A model generated the notes under the pieces. The model did no database searches, was not told the DNA's origin, and worked only from the letters and a program-made list of their open reading frames with translations. A program made the translations under genes and the position numbers. A stretch of 50,894 bases of DNA from Myxococcota bacterium (GTDB taxonomy: Bacteria; Myxococcota; UBA727; JAHDBA01): assembly GCA_020630615.1 (NCBI GenBank), contig JAHDBA010000009.1:7968-58861 (forward strand), in the 5' to 3' direction. Shown piece after piece: positions 17,078 to 25,158 of the stretch (its first letter is position 1; every line of letters begins with the position of its first letter).

Positions 17078-18073
17078 ATGCACTTAGCGAACACACTACA
17101 CCGTACACGAAGAGTCCTCAGCATCGGTTTGCTGATGAGCAGCATCGGTCTTGGATGCACTGAAGATCTTGACTCAGGTACCTTTGAAGATCGCACACCA
17201 GTTCGTGTTGGGGGTTCCGATGGCTCCGATGCGAATACGCCAACAGAGGGTCTAGAAAGTGGCGACGGTGGCACCACGGTTGAAGTTGAGGACAACGGGC
17301 AAGACCTTGACGAGACGGAAGACGCTAACGAATCAGGGACAACTGCTACCCCCCCGCCGCAAGACGATCCAATTCAGGAAAACGACGACGAAGCCAACGT
17401 AATCCGTGAGAGTGCAAGGACGAATGAAGTGTGCTCGCCTTATATAACGTCCCCTTGCGATTTCCCATCGGACGAATGCGTCGCAGTGGCGGAGCATATT
17501 GAAGGGACCTTATGTCGGGCGCGCTGCGACATCGACGACGATTGTGCGGATGGCGAATCCTGTGCTCAACTCTATGATGACGGCTCAAGTGAGACCTCAC
17601 GAAGTCTAAGCATGAGCCTTGAGGCTGATTCGATCGCCTCGATAAGAGTGTGCTTGCCTTCACCCGACACCACAGCCTTGTGGCGTCTGAATATTGACTA
17701 CGTTCAAGTTGATGATGCGATTTGGGATATCGATGGAAGCCAGCCTGACATTTTACTTTGCATAACCGATGGCCTTCAAAACCGTATCTGCGGTGAGACC
17801 TTTGAGGATACACTTGAGGTTTTTTATCCGGACATTAGCGAAGACTACGTCACGGCAGAGCTTTCCGCTGTAACGATAACAGTTATTGATGATGATTTTG
17901 CTGAGGGTTTTATTCCGGGGCAAGACGAAATCATCGCGAGCAGCACCTTTGACCTCGTGCCGGGCAGTGACATCGAAAGCGGTGATGTGATCACTCTTGT
18001 TGGAGACAGCTCGAGTTTTGGTGACGACAATGGGTATCTTGAGCAAATCGTGGTGTCTCTTCAGCGCCTCTAA
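17078..18073 (+). CDS. Lipoprotein with Cys-rich segment and acidic C-terminal domain
   Basis: A 331-residue predicted lipoprotein from the ATG at 17078, which has GGAG six bases upstream; in-frame ATGs at 17051 and 17066 are alternatives. Lipobox S-I-G-L-G-C (Cys 27), then about 85 residues of acidic Gly/Asp/Thr-rich spacer. A Cys-rich segment of seven or more Cys (about 17430-17580) resembles the small disulphide modules frequent in myxobacterial and bradymonad lipoproteins. The C-terminal ~130 residues are beta-rich and Asp-rich and may be a C2-like or other beta-sandwich domain, but I cannot name the family. It ends just before a strong terminator. Confidence 0.75.
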   Translation: MHLANTLHRTRRVLSIGLLMSSIGLGCTEDLDSGTFEDRTPVRVGGSDGSDANTPTEGLESGDGGTTVEVEDNGQDLDETEDANESGTTATPPPQDDPIQENDDEANVIRESARTNEVCSPYITSPCDFPSDECVAVAEHIEGTLCRARCDIDDDCADGESCAQLYDDGSSETSRSLSMSLEADSIASIRVCLPSPDTTALWRLNIDYVQVDDAIWDIDGSQPDILLCITDGLQNRICGETFEDTLEVFYPDISEDYVTAELSAVTITVIDDDFAEGFIPGQDEIIASSTFDLVPGSDIESGDVITLVGDSSSFGDDNGYLEQIVVSLQRL

Positions 18074-18096
18074 CGATTCTTTTCAGTAGCGCCTTC

Positions 18097-18130
18097 GCCT
18101 CGACACACCTGCAGTCGGGGCTTTATTTTT
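18097..18130 (+). terminator. Rho-independent terminator after the lipoprotein
   Basis: Stem GCCTCGAC (18097-18104) pairs with GTCGGGGC (18114-18121) with one G-T wobble and a 9-base loop, followed by TTTATTTTT. It separates the lipoprotein gene from the tRNA gene. Confidence 0.8.
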
Positions 18131-18166
18131 GAGAAAGGACATTGGCCACAATCGTGACGCGCAGGG

Positions 18167-18194
18167 TTGACAAGACGTCCCAAGATGCAAACAT
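18167..18194 (+). promoter_or_regulatory. Candidate promoter of tRNA-Val
   Basis: A perfect -35 hexamer TTGACA at 18167-18172 is followed after 16 bases by AAACAT (18189-18194), which keeps the A2 and T6 positions of a -10 box. Transcription would begin just before the mature 5' end of the tRNA at 18205. Confidence 0.5.
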
Positions 18195-18204
18195 CTTTTT
18201 GCTT

Positions 18205-18279
18205 AGACGCGTAGCTCAGCGGTAGAGCACCACCTTGACATGGTGGGGGTCGCTGGTTCAAACCCAGTCGCGTCTACCA
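18205..18279 (+). tRNA. tRNA-Val (anticodon GAC)
   Basis: A complete cloverleaf reads off directly. The acceptor stem AGACGCG/CGCGTCT is perfect. The D arm is GCTC...GAGC. The anticodon stem CCACC/GGTGG encloses the loop TTGACAT with anticodon GAC, and the T arm is CTGG-TTCAAAC-CCAG. The CCA end is encoded (18277-18279). GAC reads GUC and GUU valine codons. It stands alone upstream of thrS and is followed by its own terminator. Confidence 0.96.
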
Positions 18280-18308
18280 ACTTTACATGCACCTTGGTTG
18301 CAGTTAAG

Positions 18309-18351
18309 CCTGAAGCAAACAGGTTAGGGCCTGGTCTTCAGGTTTTCTTTT
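18309..18351 (+). terminator. Terminator between tRNA-Val and thrS
   Basis: CCTGAAG (18309-18315) pairs with CTTCAGG (18336-18342), with an inner CAGG/CCTG pairing (18320-18323 with 18330-18333), followed by TTTTCTTTT. It ends the tRNA transcript; partial read-through into thrS is possible because only about 48 bases remain before the thrS start. I see no T-box specifier features. Confidence 0.75.
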
Positions 18352-18399
18352 GGGCTTCGGCCGTAGAGGGAAGAAGACAAAAGGTAGAGGGGTATCTTG

Positions 18400-20673
18400 A
18401 TGAGCTTTCACGTCAAACTTCCAGATGGCAGCACGAAAGAGTTTCCAGAAGCGGTGACCCCTTTAATGGTCGCAGAGTCAATATCATCAGGGCTTGCGAA
18501 ACAGGCTGTTGCTGCACGTGTCAATGGTGAAGTGTTTGACATTCAGGGTACCCTGCCGGATGGTGCAGAGCTTTCTATCTTGAAAGGTGACAGCGACGAG
18601 GGACTGGATGCAATTCGCCACAGCGCGGAACACCTCATGGCCGCTGCGGTTTGTGAGATTTTTCCGGATGCGCAAGTCACCATGGGCCCGAAATCCCACG
18701 CTGGGGAGTTTCATTACGACTTTGACCTGTCCCGCCCATTGGAACCCAAAGATTTGGACGCCGTCACCGCACGCATGAAGGAGCTTATCAAGGCCAAGAC
18801 TCCTTTTACCCATGAGACGATGTCGAAAGGTGAGGCCCGGAAGATGTTTAAGAACATGGGCCAGACCTATAAAGATGAGATTCTCGATTGGATCGAAGGC
18901 GACGACGTCACGGTTTATACGTGTGGAAACTTTAAAGATTTGTGCCGCGGCCCTCACGTGCCACACGCAGGTCACGTGAAGGCCTTTAAACTTCTTTCAA
19001 ACTCAGGAAGCTATTGGCGAGCAGATGCAAACAACGCCATGCTTCAACGTATCACCGGCATCGCATTTCATGACAAGAAAGCACTTGCGGAGTATTTGCA
19101 TCGGATCGAAGAAGCGAAAAAACGCGATCATCGCCGCCTCGGAAAAGAAATGAATATCTTTTCGGTATCGGAGAAGCACGACAACCACCGCTATGGCAAC
19201 GCACGCGATGTTGAAATGTTGGTCACCGGAAGCGTCTCGCAAGCAGGGATGGAATCAGGAAAGCTACGCGCTGATGCCGTGCTCGACGACAAACTCCTTG
19301 ATGGCCTCGCAAATATCTTTGCGCCTCGAGTGGTCAAAATGAACGGCTATAATGTGCCTGCACACAGCGACCCGACACGCCCAAGTTCGGACATTCAAAT
19401 ACGACTTTTTGCAGGCGATATTTCTAAAGAGCAGGCTGAAGCTGTGCGTGCGCTCGAGAAAGAAACGAATGAACGGCTCGAGGACGGTAAAACTCGAATC
19501 GTGGTCGATCGACACTTTACAGAAGAGGTGGGTCCAGGCCTTGTGTTGTGGCACCCGAAAGGTGGTCGATTGCGCACTCTAATTGAGGACCAATGGCGAA
19601 AAATGCACTACGCTGCAGGTTACGATTTAGTCTACAGCCCACACCTTGCGAAAAGTGATTTGTGGAAGGTTTCGGGCCATTGGGACTTTTATCGTGAGGG
19701 AATGTTTTCACCGATGGCAGTCGATGGGCAAGAGTATTTGGCGAAGCCCATGAACTGTCCATTTCATGTTCTAATGTACAAAGACAGGCCTCGTTCGTAT
19801 CGAGAACTTCCATTGCGGTGGGCAGAACTTGGTACGGTCTATCGATACGAGATGGCAGGGACCTTACACGGCCTCATGCGTGTTCGTGGCTTTACTCAAG
19901 ATGATGCACACATTTTCTGCACCTGGGAACAGGTTCGTGAAGAGATTGATCGAACGCTTGGCTTCGTTTTAAAGGTTCTCAAGACCTTTGGATTTGAGAC
20001 CTTTACGGTAAACATTTCCACTCGCCCTGAAAAATACGTTGGCTCTGAAGACGCCTGGGAGAAGTCGGAGAAATATCTCGAAGACGCTGTTCAGTCGCGA
20101 GGACTTCCATATCAAATCGATGAAGGCGGCGGGGCATTTTATGGGCCGAAGATCGACGTCACGCTTGAAGATTGTCTCGGGCGAACCTGGCAGTGTTCAA
20201 CCATTCAACTTGACTTTAACAACCCAGAGCGATTCGGACTTAGCTTTGTGAACTCCAGTGGAGAATACGAGCAGCCGGTTATGCTTCACCGCGCGCTTCT
20301 GGGCTCGATCGAACGATTCATCGGTATCTTAATCGAACATTACGCGGGTGTCTTCCCAATGTGGCTTGCGCCGGAACAAGTTCGTGTTCTCCCGATTGCT
20401 GATGATCAGCTCGATGCAGCAAGAACCCTGGCGGACGCCCTTAAGGCCGTTGGTTTGCGTGCAACAGTAGCGCTTCAAAATGAAAAACTTGGAGCAAAAA
20501 TACGACAAGCCCAACTCGACAAGGTCCCAGCGGTGATCGTTGTCGGGAAAAAGGAAGCAGAGCAGGGTGGCGGAACGGTTCGCTACCATGGCGGAACTGA
20601 CGGCGGGTACATGTCGACCGAAGAGCTAATAGAAAACTTTAAGAATCTCGCACAAATCCCAGAAGCGTCGTAA
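18400..20673 (+). CDS. thrS: Threonyl-tRNA synthetase with an internal insertion
   Basis: A 757-residue ThrS, over 100 longer than the ~640 usual. Order: TGS domain (about 1-62); editing domain with HSAEH (His 74, 78) and LCRGPH (Cys 182, His 186); linker helix ending KRDHRRLGKE; then a ~115-residue insertion (about 257-372) before the class II catalytic core resumes at VGPGLVLWHPKGG. Zinc ligands Cys 453 (KPMNCPFH; usually NCPGH), His 504 and His 630 are present, as are the class II motifs (RYEMAGTLHGLMRVRGFTQD, LHRALLGSIERF) and an anticodon-binding domain. GAGGGG lies 7 bases before the ATG; a TTG at 18397 is an alternative. It charges tRNA-Thr and edits Ser-tRNA-Thr. The insertion is in frame, so the enzyme is probably active. 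Confidence 0.96.
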   Translation: MSFHVKLPDGSTKEFPEAVTPLMVAESISSGLAKQAVAARVNGEVFDIQGTLPDGAELSILKGDSDEGLDAIRHSAEHLMAAAVCEIFPDAQVTMGPKSHAGEFHYDFDLSRPLEPKDLDAVTARMKELIKAKTPFTHETMSKGEARKMFKNMGQTYKDEILDWIEGDDVTVYTCGNFKDLCRGPHVPHAGHVKAFKLLSNSGSYWRADANNAMLQRITGIAFHDKKALAEYLHRIEEAKKRDHRRLGKEMNIFSVSEKHDNHRYGNARDVEMLVTGSVSQAGMESGKLRADAVLDDKLLDGLANIFAPRVVKMNGYNVPAHSDPTRPSSDIQIRLFAGDISKEQAEAVRALEKETNERLEDGKTRIVVDRHFTEEVGPGLVLWHPKGGRLRTLIEDQWRKMHYAAGYDLVYSPHLAKSDLWKVSGHWDFYREGMFSPMAVDGQEYLAKPMNCPFHVLMYKDRPRSYRELPLRWAELGTVYRYEMAGTLHGLMRVRGFTQDDAHIFCTWEQVREEIDRTLGFVLKVLKTFGFETFTVNISTRPEKYVGSEDAWEKSEKYLEDAVQSRGLPYQIDEGGGAFYGPKIDVTLEDCLGRTWQCSTIQLDFNNPERFGLSFVNSSGEYEQPVMLHRALLGSIERFIGILIEHYAGVFPMWLAPEQVRVLPIADDQLDAARTLADALKAVGLRATVALQNEKLGAKIRQAQLDKVPAVIVVGKKEAEQGGGTVRYHGGTDGGYMSTEELIENFKNLAQIPEAS

Positions 20674-20715
20674 GTGCACTCTAAAAATAAATATTAAAAG
20701 TGGTGTTTTGCACTT
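20672..20715 (+). other. Possible hairpin in the infC leader
   Basis: AAGTGCA (20672-20678) and TGCACTT (20709-20715) form a perfect 7-bp inverted repeat around a 30-base AT-rich loop, starting at the thrS stop codon. No T tract follows. It could protect the thrS 3' end or structure the infC leader. Confidence 0.35.
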
Positions 20716-20815
20716 GTTATGAGGATTATTGCCTTGCGAGGCTTTACTTGGGGCCCGGCTCTGCTAATCTCGTCGCTCGACTCGGCCTTTGCGTCGAAAA
20801 TCGGAGGATAGGCTT

Positions 20816-21457
20816 ATCGTTTATAGAGGTAAAGGTGGGAACCGCCCACAACGTCAGCAAAACAATGAACCACGCACCAATCGTAGGATTCGTGTGCCCA
20901 AAGTGCGAGTTGTTCTAGAAGATGGCGAACAGCTCGGGATCTTGGACACACATGATGCTCTTCGACGAGCTGAAGACCTAGGCCTTGACCTTGTGGAGGT
21001 TTCACCTCGTGCACGGCCACCTGTATGTAAAATTATGGACTTTGGTAAGTTCAAATACCAACAGAAACGAAACGCAGCGGCAGCTAAGAAATCTCAGCAA
21101 CAAACTGAAGTAAAAGAAGTCAAGTTCCGCCCGAAGACGGACAGGCATGACTTTGATGTCAAAGTAAACCGCGTCGACAAATTTCTGCGTGCCGGTAACA
21201 AATGCAAGGTAACCATTATGTTCCGTGGTCGCGAGATTGTTCACCCAGATATTGGTCGTAACATTCTTACTCGGGTGGCGGCATCGATGGAAGAAATCGC
21301 ACAGATTGAGTTCAATGCACGAATGGAAGGCCGTCAGATGTTTATGATCCTGGCGCCCAGGTCGCGCAAAGGAAAGACCGCGCCACATGCACCGAAAGCG
21401 CCACCGCTTAAGAAAAGTGCACCCAAACAAGAAGGTCCAATTGTAGAGCGGATTTAG
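20816..21457 (+). CDS. infC: Translation initiation factor IF-3, predicted AUC start
   Basis: A 213-residue IF-3. The N-domain begins around RRIRVPKVRVVLEDGEQLG and includes LDLVEVSPRARPPVCKIMDFGKFKY; the C-domain includes KEVKFRPKTDRHDFDVK and MFRGREIVHPDIG. A ~30-residue Lys/Pro-rich C-terminal tail follows. There is no ATG or GTG at the right place; GGAGG at 20803-20807 sits 8 bases before ATC (20816), so initiation at AUC is predicted. infC genes of many bacteria start at AUU or AUC, which IF-3 itself discriminates against, giving autoregulation. A TTG at 20789 upstream of the Shine-Dalgarno is unlikely. Unusually, rpmI and rplT do not follow. Confidence 0.93.
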   Translation: MVYRGKGGNRPQRQQNNEPRTNRRIRVPKVRVVLEDGEQLGILDTHDALRRAEDLGLDLVEVSPRARPPVCKIMDFGKFKYQQKRNAAAAKKSQQQTEVKEVKFRPKTDRHDFDVKVNRVDKFLRAGNKCKVTIMFRGREIVHPDIGRNILTRVAASMEEIAQIEFNARMEGRQMFMILAPRSRKGKTAPHAPKAPPLKKSAPKQEGPIVERI

Positions 21458-21477
21458 GGTTTTGGTTTCTCACAATG

Positions 21478-21507
21478 AAAGAGTCTCAATCGGAGACTCT
21501 TTTTTTG
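21478..21507 (+). terminator. Strong Rho-independent terminator after infC
   Basis: AAAGAGTCTC (21478-21487), loop AATCG, GAGACTCTTT (21493-21502) with a run of eight T from 21500 to 21507. It ends the thrS-infC transcript 20 bases after the infC stop. Confidence 0.92.
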
Positions 21508-21605
21508 TGGGTGTAAACTTCTTCATATTGTAGAGTTTTGTCAGCGTTTCAGTTTGGCTTTGTGTCAAACACTTGAACTTAACATGGCTCCATGAGGTCT
21601 TTGGG

Positions 21606-22016
21606 ATGAGCAAGAAAAGTTTCCAATCAATAATATTTGTCGCAAGCTTGGCCTCAATATTCGTTGCGCTCTATCTTTTATCTACATGTGAGCGCCCAAA
21701 GCGTCTACCTACAGACACAACCCACCAACTGACTCACAACCATAGGGGTAAACCGGTGGCTTTTGCACACAAAAACAACTTGCCACCGATCCCGTGGCAA
21801 ATAACACAAGATCAGATACTGCGAATGGACCGACCACGCCAACTTGAACAACAATGCATTGCATGCCATGGCGTTGCCCAAAACACTCAAAACCCAACAG
21901 CTTCACTACCAAAAGAATGTGCTGACTCCAATATACAAAAAGGATCATTATGTTTAGGTGAACATCATCCACCCAAAAATCAATGTCTTAAATGTCACCA
22001 GCCAGAAAACTATTAA
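21606..22016 (+). CDS. Membrane-anchored dihaem c-type cytochrome, NapB-like
   Basis: A 136-residue protein from the ATG at 21606, which has GAGG 8 bases upstream; the frame is open from 21573. One N-terminal hydrophobic helix (about residues 6-26) acts as signal or anchor. Two c-haem motifs follow: C-I-A-C-H (from residue 84) and C-L-K-C-H (from residue 127). The preceding PPIPWQIT and the spacing of the two motifs resemble NapB, the electron-transfer subunit of periplasmic nitrate reductase. Two extra Cys lie between the haem sites. No napA is nearby, so it may be an orphan electron carrier. Haem protein call solid, NapB relation tentative. Confidence 0.72.
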   Translation: MSKKSFQSIIFVASLASIFVALYLLSTCERPKRLPTDTTHQLTHNHRGKPVAFAHKNNLPPIPWQITQDQILRMDRPRQLEQQCIACHGVAQNTQNPTASLPKECADSNIQKGSLCLGEHHPPKNQCLKCHQPENY

Positions 22017-22144
22017 GCGTGAATCAGGCTGACTAGCTTTTTTTATTTGAGAGCTGTCAGAACCAACAATTATAACAATTTAACATAATAACCATTATCG
22101 GATCTACACATTCCATTTCAATCGCATCATTTAGTTAAAACATA

Positions 22145-22651
22145 CTAACTTTTCGGCAGCTCAATTCTACGGAGCACCTTTGGTGGTGTGAATGGAATCG
22201 AACCATCATCATCTTCTGCGCCGTTGCCAGAAGCATTAATCAGGCCCTCAGCAATACCTTTAACCAGAGGCATATCTGCCGGCAAGAACTCTTTCTCAAG
22301 TATATTCGCAGGCTTTACCCACTCCATCGCATTAACATCAATCGCTCGTGGTTCACCAGACTCAATTGTACACCGAAAAACCTTTAAGGACATTTCTCGA
22401 GGACCGTAGCTATGTTTCGTCTCATAACACGCGTGGCCGACTTTTACTTTCACACCCAACTCCTCATCAAGTTCCCGTCGAAGAGCTTCTTCATCGCTTT
22501 CTCCGGGCTCTACTTTGCCGCCTGGAAACTCCCACGAGAGCCCCAAATGTCGTCCAGGACGTCTCTGAGTTAAAAGAACTTCGCCTCCTCGCCAAATTAA
22601 ACCGGCGACAACTCGAAGAATACCATTGGATGAAGGTTTAGATTCGGTCAT
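22145..22651 (-). CDS. Nudix hydrolase, MutT-like
   Basis: A 168-residue protein with a complete Nudix box at residues 44-66 (GGKVEPGESDEEALRRELDE, then ELG) on a MutT-like frame that starts VVAGLIWRGGEVLLTQR. This pattern fits the MutT/NudG group, which hydrolyses oxidised or methylated nucleoside triphosphates to monophosphates. A 30-residue acidic/basic tail follows the fold. It is followed on the plus strand side by an AT-rich 128-base spacer without visible genes. Specificity (8-oxo-dGTP versus CTP analogues) cannot be set. Confidence 0.88.
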   Translation of the reverse strand: MTESKPSSNGILRVVAGLIWRGGEVLLTQRRPGRHLGLSWEFPGGKVEPGESDEEALRRELDEELGVKVKVGHACYETKHSYGPREMSLKVFRCTIESGEPRAIDVNAMEWVKPANILEKEFLPADMPLVKGIAEGLINASGNGAEDDDGSIPFTPPKVLRRIELPKS

Positions 22652-22690
22652 AATTCACCATCATTCTTTTAGAAAGCAGAGTCAAATATT

Positions 22691-24124
22691 TCACTTTTGA
22701 TGCGTGTTCTTTATGTCAATTCGTGCTGTTAAGGGCAGCCCAATGCCACGTTCATTATTATAGTGTTGTGAGTTGCTCGTTCCGTAGATGTGCAACACAC
22801 CTTGCGGGCTCATCATGTAGAGTAAATCTCCAATAATATAAGGAGAGCCGGCAACCCCCAAGCCGCTGCCAATCCATTGAAGCGCTTGGCCTCTGCTTCC
22901 ATTCACAATTAAAACACCAGCATCATTCACAGGAAGAAAGACATTCCCCGCACTCACTATAGGCTTTGATACACCTTGCAACGGCAGGTGAGACTCCCAT
23001 AAGGACTGACGTGTCTTTCTCGAGAAAGCATGTATTTTATGAGGTGTAACCACCCATATTTCGTCTCGATTCATCACAGAGTGCAGGGTCTGTGGCATTG
23101 GAATATGCCACTTTTGGTTTAAGTTTGGAGTGAGACCATAGACCCCTGTCGGATAATGACCAACGATAACCTCATCACCCACGATTAGGATTTCGCCATC
23201 AATATCGTTAAAGCTGTCCCTTTGGCCAAGATGTATTTCCCGAATAAGCTCACCGCTCTTAAAATCGTATGAGCGTAATGTTCCATTCGCAAAACCTGCA
23301 ATCACCATTTTTGCACCAGAAGCTTTTGTTGGTGTGTTTTCAGCTGTAGATGATGTTGCGTCAAGAACAGCAATTGAGCTAACGCCTTTTCTAGACATGG
23401 TTTGAGCAGGCGAATCGTCCGTCGCAACCCATTTCACTTTACCCGTCGGGAGTTCAAAGACGTATACACTTCCAAGATTGGAACGAACGAAAAGCGAATC
23501 CCCCACACGACGCGCCTCACCTGCCGCTGAACTGTCCAGTTGCCCCTTCCATACTGGGGTTAAAACGGGACCCGCACGAAAGAGTTGAACCTCACCCTCA
23601 CGAGTTCCGATAAAGATATAGCGCCCGGAACTCTCTTTGCTTGATTGACTGACCGGCGCGGATTCCACATGACCCACATCCAATGGCTGTGCTGCGACTT
23701 CAATTTCAGGCTTGTAATCAAAGACCAGTGGTTGAATTGAGAGTGGACCATTCAGAGAGCTTTTGGAGAGTTTTTCTCCACTGCTCGCAGAAAGCACCAA
23801 CAACGAATTGGCCTTCCCTCCAACAAGGAGTGTGTTGTGATGTGAATCAAAGGCTGGACCAACATCGTCCACATCACGCCAAGAGCGACATCCTTCCTCG
23901 CTTCGGGCAGCAGGCCGCCAAATACTTGCAAGGCACCCTTTGCGACCCAAGACATCTCGAGTCATGAGTTGTCTCCATAACTCTTGTTCCCCTTTAAAAG
24001 ACGTGGACGGCCGCGACTCGGCATTTCTCGTGTACGCACCCGCTCCCATCTCAGAATAGAGATCTTTCGAGCTCACTGATGCCGAAATAAGAGTTCCCAG
24101 AGCGATAGCAACAACGATTCGCAT
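22691..24124 (-). CDS. Secreted PQQ-type beta-propeller protein, BamB-like
   Basis: A 477-residue protein from the ATG at 24124, with AGGAGG 5 bases upstream. A cleavable signal peptide (MRIVVAIALGTLISASVSS) lacks a lipobox Cys, unlike E. coli BamB. The mature part is beta-rich with repeated blade-like units (GTREGEVQLFRA, GSVYVFELPTGKVKWVA, GTLRSYDFKSGELIREI, HKIHAFSRKTRQSLWESH). These match the quinoprotein/PQQ-like propeller fold. Its upstream neighbour is YfgM-like, the same order as yfgM-bamB in enterobacteria, so a role in outer-membrane protein assembly is a reasonable inference. Order here: yfgM-like, bamB-like, then nudix. Confidence 0.75.
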   Translation of the reverse strand: MRIVVAIALGTLISASVSSKDLYSEMGAGAYTRNAESRPSTSFKGEQELWRQLMTRDVLGRKGCLASIWRPAARSEEGCRSWRDVDDVGPAFDSHHNTLLVGGKANSLLVLSASSGEKLSKSSLNGPLSIQPLVFDYKPEIEVAAQPLDVGHVESAPVSQSSKESSGRYIFIGTREGEVQLFRAGPVLTPVWKGQLDSSAAGEARRVGDSLFVRSNLGSVYVFELPTGKVKWVATDDSPAQTMSRKGVSSIAVLDATSSTAENTPTKASGAKMVIAGFANGTLRSYDFKSGELIREIHLGQRDSFNDIDGEILIVGDEVIVGHYPTGVYGLTPNLNQKWHIPMPQTLHSVMNRDEIWVVTPHKIHAFSRKTRQSLWESHLPLQGVSKPIVSAGNVFLPVNDAGVLIVNGSRGQALQWIGSGLGVAGSPYIIGDLLYMMSPQGVLHIYGTSNSQHYNNERGIGLPLTARIDIKNTHQK

Positions 24125-24186
24125 TGAACCTCCTGGCCCAAGTCTACCCATGTGCAGGGCGGTATTTGAAGTGTCTTTCGTGATTC

Positions 24187-24954
24187 TTAGGCCTTCTGTC
24201 CCGCGCGTTCTACTTTGGTGGTATCCACACCCAATTGCTTGAGAACTTTTTCTGCACTTTGAACAAGGTCTCGATCCTCAAACTCACGAATGACACGCAA
24301 TGCGGGGTCCTTGGCCTTGTCTGCGTTGCCTTGCACAAGCTCTATCTCCGCAATCTTCAACAAGGCGCTTCCCTTATCAACACCATGCTCTATCGACACC
24401 CATTTATTAAGAGTGCTTAGTGCGTCCGCTTGCTTTCCTTGCTTTTCATAAACATTGGTGAGCCCATCGAGGCCAAGAAAATAGATCGGATTCGACGTCT
24501 TAGTACTAGACAAGAAGTTGTTATACAATGCTTCGGCTTCACTCAATTGACCAGCCCTGGCCAATAAGCCTGCCCGATAAAGAGTTATTGTCGGGTGTCC
24601 CTCACCATCGCCCCCAATGCTTGCCAGCTTGGTTGCAGCAGCCACTAAAGCTTCGCCGTCTGCGTCAGGCGTCACTTCATTCATCACCGCCGTGGCGTCC
24701 GCAAACATTGCGCTGGAGGCATCTTTCGCTGCCTTACCACGTGTGCTAAAGAGCCCCGCGCCAATCGCCATAACAACAACCAGGGCGATCAAACTGTAGA
24801 CGACGCCTTGGTTCTTTTGTGCCCAGCTTGCAGCCTCAACCCCTTTCGCCTGAAAGTCGTCCTGAATCCCGGCCGCTTCACGTTCTTTTTCAAGGCGCTC
24901 TTGCTCAATTTCCTCGGCTGTTTTTACTTTCTTTACCTTAATTTTTTTAACCAT
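24187..24954 (-). CDS. YfgM-like membrane-anchored TPR protein
   Basis: A 255-residue protein: a Lys-rich cytoplasmic N-terminus (MVKKIKVKKVKTAEEIEQE), one transmembrane helix (VVYSLIALVVVMAIGAGLF) at about 55-75, then helical TPR-like repeats (AGLLARAGQLSEAEALYNNF, LLKIAEIELVQGNADKA). This is the plan of YfgM/ancillary SecYEG proteins. The ATG at 24954 has AAGG 9 bases upstream; the frame opens 7 codons earlier. The beta-propeller gene follows after 62 bases and is likely co-transcribed. Confidence 0.75.
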   Translation of the reverse strand: MVKKIKVKKVKTAEEIEQERLEKEREAAGIQDDFQAKGVEAASWAQKNQGVVYSLIALVVVMAIGAGLFSTRGKAAKDASSAMFADATAVMNEVTPDADGEALVAAATKLASIGGDGEGHPTITLYRAGLLARAGQLSEAEALYNNFLSSTKTSNPIYFLGLDGLTNVYEKQGKQADALSTLNKWVSIEHGVDKGSALLKIAEIELVQGNADKAKDPALRVIREFEDRDLVQSAEKVLKQLGVDTTKVERAGQKA

Positions 24955-25158
24955 AACTATAAGCCTTCCCTTCAATGTTCACTCGGAGGATCTCGGTAGG
25001 AACCGCTTGTCACTTCTATAGCAAGGTTGCAATCCCGCGCGAAATAGATAAATAAAGCCGTTGTAGATTGCAAGACGGAATCAGACATCGACGAATATTC
25101 GCGTTATTTCGAACACGGCCACAGGGAGCTCACGGCCACTAAAGAGGAAACACCCAAT

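Noticed and set aside
18284..18399. T-box riboswitch upstream of thrS
   Set aside because: The leader after the tRNA terminator is too short and shows no specifier loop or T-box consensus; the hairpin is best read as the tRNA terminator.
22017..22144. Regulatory element or small gene in the AT-rich spacer before the Nudix gene
   Set aside because: I see no open frame with ribosome site, no convincing hairpin and no tRNA; AT content alone is not evidence.
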